DNA of 64,000 nucleotides from Impatiens glandulifera (taxonomy: Eukaryota; Streptophyta; Magnoliopsida; Ericales; Balsaminaceae). The notes beneath the pieces were generated by a model that worked only from the letters and a program-made list of their open reading frames with translations, did no database searches and was not told where the DNA came from. Location of the stretch: assembly GCF_907164915.1 (NCBI RefSeq), contig NC_061870.1, positions 23,225,348 through 23,289,347 on the forward strand. Reading direction: 5' to 3'. Below are positions 52,690 through 62,385 of the stretch, one piece after another; positions within the stretch are counted from its first letter, which is position 1, and each line of letters opens with the position of its first letter. The translations under genes were made by a program, and so were the position numbers.

Positions 52690-53084
52690 GTCACTCCATC
52701 TGGCATCCGGTCGTTTTGCTGCATGTACCGGATGCATCATTAACCATATCGGCCTCATCCATGTCCACTTCGGTTTTATTTGTGCTTTCCTTAACTTCAT
52801 CATTTATGTATGTCATTTTCGGTGTTGTCTCTACCGTCTTCGGTCTCCATCTAATATATATCATTATGTGTTAAATGCATTTAATGAGATAATCCAATTT
52901 AATGAGATAACTCCCAACCACCCGCACATTTAATTCCCAACTAATCTGGTTACTTTCCAACAAATATTTACCTCGAGATCTGCAAACCGCCACTTCCCAA
53001 TGCACTTTGAAAAGGAAAAGATTCTTTCCCTTAATAAGACAAAACCAACCATCAATGCTCTGATTTTCCCTCCAAAAACGATTC

Positions 53085-53093
53085 TATATAAGG
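53085..53093 (+). promoter_or_regulatory. TATA box of extra ORF B
   Basis: TATATAAGG, 86 bases before ATG 53171, followed by a CT-rich leader with (CT)n just before the ATG. Confidence 0.55.
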
Positions 53094-53170
53094 AGCCATC
53101 CTCCCTTCACTTTCTCACATCCACAATCACTTGCACTTCTCTTGAATCTCTCTCTCTCTACATCATAATC

Positions 53171-53878
53171 ATGCCAAGCCGAACTTTGGGAAATTTTCTA
53201 AGTGTTGACTTCGGCTCATGCTTGGCCGAATGGGACTATGACCACCCAAAGAAACACATGTTTGAAAGTCTCATTGTTACCGGTCTTCAAGCCTTCCTTG
53301 ACGAATCCGGTCCCATACTGACTGAGGATGTCAAGGAATTTTTCAGAAATGCCGTTAACTGGGGAGATCGCATTGTAACCACGGTAAGGAATCATACCTT
53401 CCGGCTTGATGAAGCCGAATTTGCCTCCCTCTTCAATCTGCCTAAAGAAGGGTTCTCTGACTTTCCGGCCATGGAGGGAACTGATGAATACTACTATGTG
53501 TTCCGCTGTCTTGGAACCTTCGATACCGTGGAAACCCATGGGTTAAAGACCCGTCTCGGTCGTAGCACTCAGCTACTTCTTGAGATTGTCACTCGGTCCA
53601 TTCTGTGCCAATCTGTAAATCAGCGGTTTTCAAAGAATACCTATAATATGATGACCCACATCTACAACCACACGCCCATCAATTGGGCAGCGGTCCTCTT
53701 TCAAACTTTAAGGAAAATGGTGTGGACCAAGAAGGGTCTCGGCTTTGCACCCCACATCAGCAGGCTGATTCTCAAGTACCGGCCAGATTTTGGACCGGGT
53801 ACACCGGCATCCCCCTCAAATATTCTCGATAGAGATGCCGTGGTGGAAAAGTATTCCAGAATGGTGTTTACTGCTTAA
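53171..53878 (+). CDS. Extra ORF B of the copia element, unknown function
   Basis: 235 residues from ATG 53171. The frame is open back to 53000, but that part overlaps the TATA box and leader and does not align with ORFs A or C, so the internal ATG is chosen. Same module as ORF A: LSVDFGSC, TGLQAFL, VKEFFRNA, NLPKEGFSD, THGLKTRLGRSTQLL, PINWAAVLFQTLRKM, GLGFAPHISRLI. Soluble, no membrane segment. It lies about 480 bases downstream of ORF A and about 490 upstream of ORF C, each gap holding its own promoter-like sequence. Function not known. Confidence 0.75.
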   Translation: MPSRTLGNFLSVDFGSCLAEWDYDHPKKHMFESLIVTGLQAFLDESGPILTEDVKEFFRNAVNWGDRIVTTVRNHTFRLDEAEFASLFNLPKEGFSDFPAMEGTDEYYYVFRCLGTFDTVETHGLKTRLGRSTQLLLEIVTRSILCQSVNQRFSKNTYNMMTHIYNHTPINWAAVLFQTLRKMVWTKKGLGFAPHISRLILKYRPDFGPGTPASPSNILDRDAVVEKYSRMVFTA

Positions 53879-54253
53879 ACAACCTTATTTAAATGTCTTT
53901 CTTTCGTCCTATCGGCTTCCTTTCTAATGAAATATCGTTTCAGTTTTGATCGCTTCTCTTTACTCTATGTATCTATCTAACATAACCGGCTTGATATCCT
54001 TCGTATCCGGTTTCATAAAATCTGCTTAAAACTGTTAAACGCCGATCAATCAAAATATCTGAATAAGCTTGAACATAATCTACTATTCGGTCTCGTAGAA
54101 AAATACGTCACCGATGACATAGGCAAAGTTTTGGAGGGAAAAACTCCCGCTCAAAGACACCGCACACCGTTTCGCACGAAACCATGTCCTTTCATTTTGG
54201 AGGGAAAACTCCCGCCCATTCATGATGGGACGGTTTGGCTTCCAAACCGTGCC

Positions 54254-54262
54254 TATAAAAGG
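54254..54262 (+). promoter_or_regulatory. TATA box of extra ORF C
   Basis: TATAAAAGG, identical to the LTR TATA box, 111 bases before ATG 54365, followed by a T/C-rich leader (CTTTCTCTCTCTAAG). Two copies of GGAGGGAAAAACTCCCGC / GGAGGGAAAACTCCCGCC lie 60-120 bases upstream (54132-54149 and 54200-54217). Confidence 0.6.
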
Positions 54263-54364
54263 AAAGCCTTCATCACATTTGTCATTTTCACAGAAATTCA
54301 CTTTCTCTCTCTAAGCTACTAAATCCTTCGAAACCGATTTCTCTCCTTCTCAAACTATTCAAAC

Positions 54365-57193
54365 ATGGGTCGTGATGCGGTATTGTTCAAACTATACTCT
54401 CAAGTGGACTTTGATGAGATTCGGCAACATGGAACAACCGAGGCAAAAGACGTAATTGACCGACTCATAAAAACCGGTCTGGGATATTTTCTGGAGGGAC
54501 CTCACGTAATCTACAAGACCGCGGTTGAAGAGTTCTTCAAAACCGCAACCGTTTCCTACGACAGGATCCTCGCAACGGTTTGCGGCTCCCAAATAGAAAT
54601 CACTGAAGCCGTAGTGGCCGAAAGTCTGCATCTCCCAACTACCGGTATGGACGCAACAGCGGAGATGGACGATGACGTTTTTAAGATGGCTTGCCACCGT
54701 GTATCAGCAACAAACAAGCCGGTTCCCACATCCGGAAAGAAACAACTGCTGAAACCGGAGCTCATCCCGGCGTGTGACGTCTTTGCCAGGGCGATACTGG
54801 CAAGGGGAGGAAATTTCAGCAATCTGACCAAAGACAAAATCAGAATGATTTTTCGTCTAATGGAAGGCACAGAGATCAACTGGGCAAGATCGGTTTTCAG
54901 CAATCTTATGGAAATGGTGAGACCGGACTCAGATAGGTCTTGGGGGTATGCAGTTCAACTCGGCAAGATCTTCTTACATCTAAAGATCAAAGTCGGTCCC
55001 GGTGTTGGAATACTAAAACGCAGCATCATTCGATCAAGGCACTTTCTTCCAAGAAAGCAGTCGGCCTCCAGTTCCACAGGTGGCCGAAAGAAGAAAGCCG
55101 CAAAGAAAAATACCCCGGCAAAAGCAAGCACCGGAGGAAAGAGAAAAGAAAAAGTAATTTTCGAAGATCCACCTCAACAAACAGAGGATGAAGAATGGGA
55201 CGATGAGGAAGCCGATTCAGAGGGAACCGAAAACAGAACGGAACATGACGATGATCCTTCGGCTCGGAGTCCGACCGATGCCGAACAAAGCTTCAATCCT
55301 GAGATCACCGAGGGTGAGGACGGGGTTGATGAAGGAGACAATGATGAAAGAGCCGATGATGGAAACTTCAACAGAGAGGAGGCCGACGAAGCAGAGGCCG
55401 AAAGACTAGCCCAGAATATCTTTCAGGGCATTATCAGAAGAGACGAGGATGTCATTGACCTATATATGGAGTGGCATGAGTACCGGTTCAATACAAAGTA
55501 TAAAGACATCCTATCGGACCACTCGCAAGAACACTGCATCGCCAGATTGGAGGAAGTGGAGGACAATATCCTACGTCTCACCAAATCCAATACCATTCAG
55601 GAAATACAATGCCGAACTTGCCTACTGATACCGAGAAGTCATCTTCGACAGATAAGAAGGCGTATCAGAAAGATTAAGGAAGAATATGTCAAAGGGGGAT
55701 CGGTGTCTACAGTAGCACCGCTAGTATTAGAAAAGCTTGAAAAGGGCAAATTGGAAATACGCCAAGAGATAGAGCGGTTAGAAGCTATATGCAATCAGAA
55801 ACAAGTTCCGGTGTATACCGCTCCGGTCATCAAAGATTTTCAAATAGACTGGACAACAGAGGACACTGTGACACCAAGGGACATTGAGACACCACTGCCA
55901 GAAAATGATGAGGTACCGACTTCGAAGTCTGTTGAGGTCCAAACTTTGGAGGATGCGGTTCCAAACCCAGACGATGCGGTTCAAGACCTGGAAGCTGAGA
56001 TACCGACATTGGGAGTTGAAGCTCCAAACTCAGAAATTGAGGTAATAAACTTAGAGGATTCGGCTCAATTAGAACCTCCAAATGAAGAGGAGACACCGAT
56101 AAATCTTGACGAAAGAGCCGATCCAGATCCTACCGAGCAATCAACGCCTCCACCACCTCCGGTAGTCACCGCTCCAGCGCCCCCTCAGGAATGGATTGAT
56201 GACCTATTTCAAAAATTTGAAGTAGTTGTTTCGAAGCGGATTGAGGACCGACTCCGGCAGTTTGACACTTCAATATCAGAGAAGATTGATGACCGCATAC
56301 TTGACCACAACGTCTCCAAGCTTCAACCGCTCAAGGATAGATGCGAAAACATTTTCGATACGGCTATGAAGTTCGCCAATGCGACGAAGCTGGTTGTGGA
56401 TCACACTCAAACACGCCTGGAGCAACTCAGCACCGGACTATGGGAAGAGGCCGGTGAGCGAGAAAAATGTGCTCAGCATATTGTAGCTCTGGAGGGTCTC
56501 ACGTCGGAATTAAAGAAGGATTTCGAACGGGTCGACCCAGCAATTGAACGAGTCTCGGCACTGGAAAAGAAGAACGAAGATCTCGTGGCCGAAGTAAAGG
56601 CACTTACTGCACAAATGGCCGAAATCCTGAAAGCTAAGGAAGCCGCGGATGCCGCTGCTATAGAGGTCGATGCTCTGGTTGCTAAGAGAGTCCAGGAAAG
56701 GCTGGACGCCGAGGTTAGCAGAGACAAAGAGGCGCCGCGAGCGACTCAGCTGACCGAAGAAGAAATAGAGGCCGAGAGAGTAAGAAGGGCTGAGATCATG
56801 TATCCAGGGTTTGCTGAGCAAATAGCAAGACAAGCTGCGGATGATGCCGAACGACTGGAGAGACAAAAACGTGGGCTGGAAGAGTTCTCCGAAGCGAACA
56901 AGAAGAAAAAGAAAGTGGCCCCCTCCGCTTCAGCACCGGCCGCCTCTGCCTCAGAACCGAAGAAGAGAAAGAAGCCGGCTAGTAAGAAAGTTCGGATTGT
57001 GGAGACGCTCAATATAATTTCTGACCCGGTCGAGACGGGTACTTCGCAGCAAGACGACCAAGTCGAGGATGTGCTCGAAGAACAGCTGCGGTACCGATCT
57101 AAAAGACCACGACACTCCACGCAACCGCAACCGCAACCGCCACCGCAACCAAAGAGAAAGAAGAGTGCCTACGAATTCACGGACTCAGAATAG
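54365..57193 (+). CDS. Extra ORF C: 942-residue protein with shared module, coiled coils and basic tail
   Basis: Intact 942-codon ORF. Residues 1 to about 225 repeat the module of ORFs A and B (SQVDFDEI, TGLGYFL, VEEFFKTA, LHLPTTGMD, EINWARSVFSNLMEM, GYAVQLGKIFL). After a basic linker (RKKKAAKKN...) comes a strongly acidic region (about 270-345), a helical charged segment (about 345-475), a Pro/Glu-rich stretch with repeated acidic units (about 500-615) ending in PPPPPVV, then predicted coiled coils (about 620-840) rich in E/K/A. The C-terminus has clusters KKKKKV, EPKKRKKPASKK, RSKRPRH and QPKRKKSAYEF, which look like nuclear-localisation signals. No signal peptide or membrane segment, so env-like is not a good label. 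Possibly a nuclear or chromatin-tethering factor; that is inference. Confidence 0.8.
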   Translation: MGRDAVLFKLYSQVDFDEIRQHGTTEAKDVIDRLIKTGLGYFLEGPHVIYKTAVEEFFKTATVSYDRILATVCGSQIEITEAVVAESLHLPTTGMDATAEMDDDVFKMACHRVSATNKPVPTSGKKQLLKPELIPACDVFARAILARGGNFSNLTKDKIRMIFRLMEGTEINWARSVFSNLMEMVRPDSDRSWGYAVQLGKIFLHLKIKVGPGVGILKRSIIRSRHFLPRKQSASSSTGGRKKKAAKKNTPAKASTGGKRKEKVIFEDPPQQTEDEEWDDEEADSEGTENRTEHDDDPSARSPTDAEQSFNPEITEGEDGVDEGDNDERADDGNFNREEADEAEAERLAQNIFQGIIRRDEDVIDLYMEWHEYRFNTKYKDILSDHSQEHCIARLEEVEDNILRLTKSNTIQEIQCRTCLLIPRSHLRQIRRRIRKIKEEYVKGGSVSTVAPLVLEKLEKGKLEIRQEIERLEAICNQKQVPVYTAPVIKDFQIDWTTEDTVTPRDIETPLPENDEVPTSKSVEVQTLEDAVPNPDDAVQDLEAEIPTLGVEAPNSEIEVINLEDSAQLEPPNEEETPINLDERADPDPTEQSTPPPPPVVTAPAPPQEWIDDLFQKFEVVVSKRIEDRLRQFDTSISEKIDDRILDHNVSKLQPLKDRCENIFDTAMKFANATKLVVDHTQTRLEQLSTGLWEEAGEREKCAQHIVALEGLTSELKKDFERVDPAIERVSALEKKNEDLVAEVKALTAQMAEILKAKEAADAAAIEVDALVAKRVQERLDAEVSRDKEAPRATQLTEEEIEAERVRRAEIMYPGFAEQIARQAADDAERLERQKRGLEEFSEANKKKKKVAPSASAPAASASEPKKRKKPASKKVRIVETLNIISDPVETGTSQQDDQVEDVLEEQLRYRSKRPRHSTQPQPQPPPQPKRKKSAYEFTDSE

Positions 57194-57300
57194 GGACTAT
57201 CCTTCTTTTTCTTACTTACCTTAGTATTTTTGCTTCGTACTTTCCGGTTATCTATGAATATATAAAGTTATTTTTGAATACCGGCCTTATTTTGCATTTC

Positions 57301-57358
57301 TACATGATTTTGATAATTTTAAATAAAATAATCAAAAAGGGAGAAATTGTTAGATAAA
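57301..57358 (+). repeat. Duplicated polypurine tract/LTR start, copy 1
   Basis: 58 bases including AATAATCAAAAAGGGAGAAAT and the first 11 bases of the LTR (TGTTAGATAAA) recur at 57471-57528 with one mismatch, 170 bases apart. The second copy is the real junction with the 3' LTR. The first is followed by unrelated sequence. Confidence 0.9.
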
Positions 57359-57503
57359 AGATAGAGACTCCTCCAAAACCCCTCCCCCAAAATTTTTCGA
57401 AAAATTCTAAAATTCTCTAAATCTTTTTCAAAATCGGCCAAACAAAACAACCGGCCTACGGTTGCAAACTTACATAATTTTGATAATTTTAAATAAAATA
57501 ATC

Positions 57504-57516
57504 AAAAAGGGAGAAA
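57504..57516 (+). other. Polypurine tract
   Basis: AAAAAGGGAGAAA directly before TTGTTAG at the 3' LTR start (57518). It primes plus-strand DNA synthesis. Confidence 0.85.
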
Positions 57517-57517
57517 T

Positions 57518-58862
57518 TGTTAGATAAATTCATACCGGTTCAAATAAACCTAACTTAAACAAACTTCCTACGCAGGAACAAGGAACCGGACCGGATGAAC
57601 AAAAGAAAACCAACTGAAGAAACCGAACCGGTCAAGCTACCAAACCGATCAAGAGTATTCGGTACGTGACCGCACAGAGGAAGGATCGGCCAAAGCCTAA
57701 AAGCCAGATCCATCAAATAGCCGATCAATCCTCAAGACAAACATAACCGGAATAAGCCCGGTCACTTCACTATCAAAAGATATTCGGCCAAGTCAAGCGG
57801 CCAACCTAGGCCAAGTCAAGAGGCCGACCTGCACAAGAAGACACTTTGGGTATCTGTTGAGAATGATACCAAAGGAACAGACTGAATACTTCCATATCCA
57901 TGCAAGTCTGAGGAAAGACTGTAGGCTGCAGAAAAAAGTACTACCGGATCTTTCTACTTCGGGATAAGCCAGAAAGGAAATCTTCAAAGTACAGACAACT
58001 GTCCAAGCAGACAGTGCCTACATTGAGTAAAAGACAAACCCGGCAGGTTTGCTTTACAGACCGGCAGGTCTGAAACAGGATGCCAGGTCTGAGATTGACC
58101 GTCAGGTCTGAGGAGAAGACCGCAGGTCTGAAACACTGAATCACTGCATCTCTGATCAGCCAATCAGATTCAAGGCTTCGAAATATGACTGTTGGCATAT
58201 TTCACCTATAAAAGGAGGCAGTTGCAGAAGAGTAAATGCGGGACATCAGGGCAGTTACTAAGTGAGACAAACATTGAGATAACAAAAGCTAAGTGCATTT
58301 ACTACAAGTGATAACAGTGTGGTATTCTAAGAAAGCCTAAGTGCTAAATTCTAAGTGTGTGTGCTACAATTTCAGTGTGAATTGTAAGAGTGTTATCGAG
58401 CAGGAAATAAGTCTCGATCGAATTGTATTTGTATTCCTTAGTGAATATCCTTCTCGCGGTTTCGAGAGGAAGGGGTGACGTAGGAGTTTTATCTCCGAAC
58501 ATCCATAAAACTCTGTTGTGTTATTTACTTTCTGTTGGCTTCCTTACATAACCAACTAACTTAAACCATACCGCTCCAAACCAACTCCATACTGACCATA
58601 CCAAGTATCCAGATTGCCGAAACCGACCCACCATCCTTCAAATCATCATCATCCGAAACCGACTCCGCCTATCATACACGTGTACCGCTTCAACTTGAAA
58701 GCAAACCTCTTCCGCGCTTGAACCTAGTTCAAGGGTTTGTGACAGGTTGTGTAGTATTGAAACCCCGGTGTTAATCTCTAACCGGATTAATCACCACCCT
58801 ACGAGTGAGAACCGCTAACCGGTCCAACCCCCGGTCCACCAGCGGCGACCTAGATCCTAACA
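57518..58862 (+). repeat. 3' LTR of the large copia element
   Basis: 1,345 bp, same length as the 5' LTR, four transitions seen. Ends ...CTAACA before TSD GGAGT. Confidence 0.97.
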
Positions 58863-58867
58863 GGAGT
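58863..58867. repeat. Target-site duplication GGAGT (right)
   Basis: Matches 45228-45232. Confidence 0.95.
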
Positions 58868-59359
58868 ATATACACTTATTTTAAACAAATTAGTTTTATC
58901 ATTCCAACTTTAATTTATTATAAAATTAGTTTTCTAAAATATTTCTAAATATCTTTAATCCCAAATTATTTTTCAAAAACACAATTTTTCCTTAAAGAAA
59001 CAACATCCGTTTTTTTACTTCACTTTACAAGTAGTGAATAAAGAAATACTTGTAAAATGATCTTCCTAATTATACTTATCATTCCTTTTCCCTTTCCTTT
59101 TGCAATAAAAGGGTGAAGAGGTTGATGAATACTGCATATTCTCATTTTAATTTCTTTCTTTATATGAACCCGTTCTAGTTTGATAGAAATAATTATTTTT
59201 CAAGATTTTTGGGCTCTTCACCTTGTTGTTCTAAACTTGAATTTTAAGATCAGTCTTAGAATTTTTGTCTTTGTTTCCCTCTGCAACAGTCTTGGTAACA
59301 TCTACTTCAACTTGATTATTCTGAGTATCCTCCTTTTTGGTTTCCTGTATTACAGTTTG
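58868..59359. other. Flank of the copia element, partly duplicated at 62.1-62.4 kb
   Basis: 58868 to about 59085 aligns with about 62140-62385 (AAACAAATTAGTTTTATCATTC, TTTTCAAAAACACAATTTTTCC, AAGTAGTGAATAAAGAAATACTTGTAAAAT). The rest up to the LINE fragment holds no gene. Confidence 0.7.
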
Positions 59360-60828
59360 ACTTGTTTGAGAATCAACTCCCTTCATTTTTCTTTATTCTC
59401 TGTTTCATTGCTACCTTTATTCTCTTTTTCAATAGAAACTCCCTTAATATATTTTCTTCAATTTCATTGTTTTCTTCATTTTCAGAGACCTCATTGCTTT
59501 CTACTCCTTTCTCTTCCTCCACATTTTTCTCTTTGCTTTTAGACTCCCTTGTTTCTTTTTCCTGATTTTTTGTTTCTTGGCCTTTCAGTATCTTCTGTTC
59601 ATCTTCCATAGCTTGAGCACATTTCGTTCTGGCATGTTGAAAAGTATTGCAGAATGTACACCTATCCGGTCTCCACTCATAAGTGATTCCCATGACATTA
59701 GATTTTTCTTTCCTATCGACCATTATCATATTATTCAGCAATGTGCTACGAGGATTCACATTTATGCTAATTCTAGCAAATGATAGATGCTCCCTTCATT
59801 CTGTTATTAGGTCCATGTATAATAGTTTTCTCAATAACCCTGCAAAACGACTAATGGCTTCTGCTTTGTACATGTGTGCAGGGATATTTCAAAGCTTGAA
59901 CCATATTTGTGTTGTCTCTATAGGTTTACTTAATAGGTTCAAATCTTCAGACCATCTTTCCAACTTAATATAGTTGGATCCAATATATGTATGCCCATGT
60001 TCCAGAATTTCATCCAAATTTGACTCATTCTTGAATTGAAGAAAATAGAGATCATGAATATTTACAGAGATTTTCTCTAACCCATTTTCCTTCCACTGTT
60101 TCATTAAAGCTTCTTTAGTGATTGAGAATGATACTTTGTTTTTCCAATATAATTCCCTACCACCACATTTTCCCATTCCTTTATGCACTTTTATTCTACT
60201 TCATTAGGAAGTTTAAATTCAAAAGGAGAATTAAGTACCTCCACTTTTGTTGTAACATCCCCTAAGAAGATTTTCCCTTTGTAGGCATGGTCTTCAGCTT
60301 TCTTTCCTGCATTTTTATTCTATACCTTATTTACTTTCCAGGTAGAGTTTCTCCTGATAGTATAGGTCTTCGATTTAGGGACCTTCATCAACTCCCTCAT
60401 TATAGATACTGACCAATTTACTATCTCTTCATATTATTCATTCTTCAGTAAATTCCAGTCCCGAAGATAATGAATATTGAGTTGAATTGTTATATGCTGA
60501 ACTTTCTCCTTATTAAGAACAATCACTCTCCCTTTTTAGAATGCATCAGAAGCTTGGTGATCTGGTTTTTGAGTCCAAGTAGATTGGCTCTCTCATTGTA
60601 GCCAACCTTCCAGACTTCTTCCTTCCTTCCTTATTTTCCTACATTATTTTCTTCAAAAACCTTCTTCCCCTGCTTTCCTGCATTATTGTCTTTAGAATTT
60701 TTCACAATATTTGATTTTCCTTTTCTTTTATCATGTTTTTCTTGAATGATTTTTTCAGCAATCTCCTTGGGACCTTCCATAACAAACTCTTTGACTTCTT
60801 TTGTTTTATTATTTTTCTTTTTCCCCAT
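59360..60828 (-). pseudogene. Decayed LINE ORF1-like gene (DUF4283 and zinc knuckle)
   Basis: Minus-strand coding remnants in changing frames with stops: a lysine-rich N-terminus from ATG 60828 (MGKKKNNKTKEVKEFV...); then a DUF4283-like segment (about 60215-59889) with SITKEALMKQWKENG, LYFLQFKNESNLDEILEHG, IKLERWSEDLNLLSKP and TTQIWFKL; and a zinc-knuckle-like CTFCNTFQHARTKC (about 59700-59640). A Glu/Lys-rich tail follows. This order is that of plant L1-type LINE ORF1 proteins. No endonuclease or RT is present. Broken; not expected to be functional. Confidence 0.65.
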
Positions 60829-61044
60829 AGTTGAAGAGCATAACAAATTAATAAAGCAGAGTACATGCAGAAATAGGGCAAATTCGAAACCCTAACGATT
60901 TAGTGACAAAATCGTTTCGAAAGACAATCTTCTAAGAACACCAAAGATTAGAGAACATACTGGCGCTCGCAATCAGAAAATAAGCATTCAGAAAAGCTAT
61001 CAACAAAATTCTAAGAGATTTAGGGTATCGGCATTTACTTCACG

Positions 61045-61175
61045 AATCGTGTCGTTCGTGCCGATCGTGTTGATCGTTTCGTTCGTACCGATCGTGTCGT
61101 CGATTGTGTTGTGTTAATCGTGTTGATCGTGTCGTCAATTGTGTTGTGACAACCGTGTCGATCGTGTTTTAATCG
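61045..61175. repeat. Degenerate GATCGTGTCG array
   Basis: About a dozen 10-15-base units of the form (C)GATCGTGT(C/T)GT(T/C). It lies just upstream of the minus-strand LINE ORF1 start, so it may be the LINE 5' UTR. Confidence 0.6.
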
Positions 61176-62014
61176 ACGAACGACGTTTCTTGTTTTTCTG
61201 GTGATGCGATTGAGTTTCTAATTTGTTATTATTACTGAGTTTTTGATACGATGTGCACATTCTTGAAGAAAAATTTTAAGAATTCGTAGTCGAAAAATTT
61301 TGTCGAAAAATCACTGGAAATCTCCAAAGTTACGAAATCTTTTAATTTTTTTTGTTTATAAAGTAGTTTTTGATTTGATTAATATTTAGATTACTATAAA
61401 AGTTCTTTTGTCCTGATATAAATTTACAAAATAATTCAAAATAAATATATCTTCTTTATCTCTTAGTTAAAGATAAACATTCTTTTTTATTTTTTAAATA
61501 TGATCAAATGAAACAAAATTCATTATTTTTTAAAAATAAAAATTCATTTTTTTTTTATTTGACTTCAAATTTACAAAAATAAAAATATAACCAAATAGGA
61601 TTAATAGAAAAATATCAGAAAAGGAGAAATTATGTAAAATATAAGAGAAATAACTAGGGGAGTGATACGTTTAAAATATTTTTGAAAAATAAAAAACAAA
61701 AAAAATAGAAAAAGCATGAAATAAAAGAGCACATATTTAACCAAATTAAATCTCAAAATTGTGTATAAAGGAGAATTCATATTTTATAAAAGAGCACATA
61801 ATGTTTGCATATATATATATATATTCAAATAATTTAAAAACATAAATTTTAATTGAGCGAAGACTTTAAAAAAATTTGACTAAAATTAAAAATATATTAT
61901 TTTAATTAGGTATGAGAAGAAGAAAGTGTAGTGTATGTCAGTCTTTATTGATTTGTTAATGGACCAAATTTTACGCATGGAATGGAAGACGAGTAGGTCT
62001 CCTAATGTTCAGAA

Positions 62015-62385
62015 TTTAATTGTTTTAGTAAACCGGTTTTAAATAAGTTATTTATTTTAATTTCGTGCAATAAAAATATTTTTTTTAATTATTGAATAGT
62101 TCGAGATTATTTTAAAATTATAATTATGGCCGGAGAGATGAGTATATACACATAATTAATTTTATTTTATTTTTTTACATAGTTTAACATATAAAAAAAA
62201 TAATATATTTTAAACAAATTAGTTTTATCATTCTGACTTTATTTAATTATAAAATTAGTTTTCTAAATATCTTTAATCCAAAATTATTTTTCAAAAACAC
62301 AATTTTTCCTTAAAAAAACAACATTCATTTTTTTACTTCACTTTCCAAGTAGTGAATAAAGAAATACTTGTAAAATAATCTTCCT
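62015..62385. repeat. Paralogue of the copia insertion site (pre-insertion form)
   Basis: Aligns on the left with 45085-45232 (GAATTTAATTGTT, TTATTTATTTTAATT, AAATTATAATTATGGCC) and on the right with 58863-59085. Here no retrotransposon lies between the two parts. A 50-65-bp AT-rich segment is extra in this copy. Confidence 0.75.

Larger units (their letters stand above)
45233..58862 (+). mobile_element. Young 13.63-kb Ty1/copia (Sirevirus-like) element with three extra ORFs
   Basis: Complete element: LTR (1,345 bp), primer site, gag, pol, three further sense ORFs, polypurine tract, LTR. Protease, integrase, RT, RNase H order makes it Ty1/copia. The initiator-Met primer site, the large size and the coding region after pol recall Sireviruses (SIRE1, Opie, Ji), which carry an env-like ORF there. 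This one instead has three related ORFs, each with its own TATA box. Only four LTR differences are visible, all transitions (45905/58190, 46109/58394, 46461/58746, 46536/58821), so insertion was recent. Gag and the extra ORFs are open; pol has an in-frame deletion. About 5.4 kb lies between pol and the polypurine tract region. Confidence 0.95.

Noticed and set aside
53000..53170. N-terminal extension of extra ORF B
   Set aside because: It overlaps the TATA box and CT-rich leader and has no counterpart in ORFs A or C.
54365..57193. Calling ORF C an env-like gene
   Set aside because: No signal peptide, no membrane segment, and basic nuclear-type clusters at the C-terminus.
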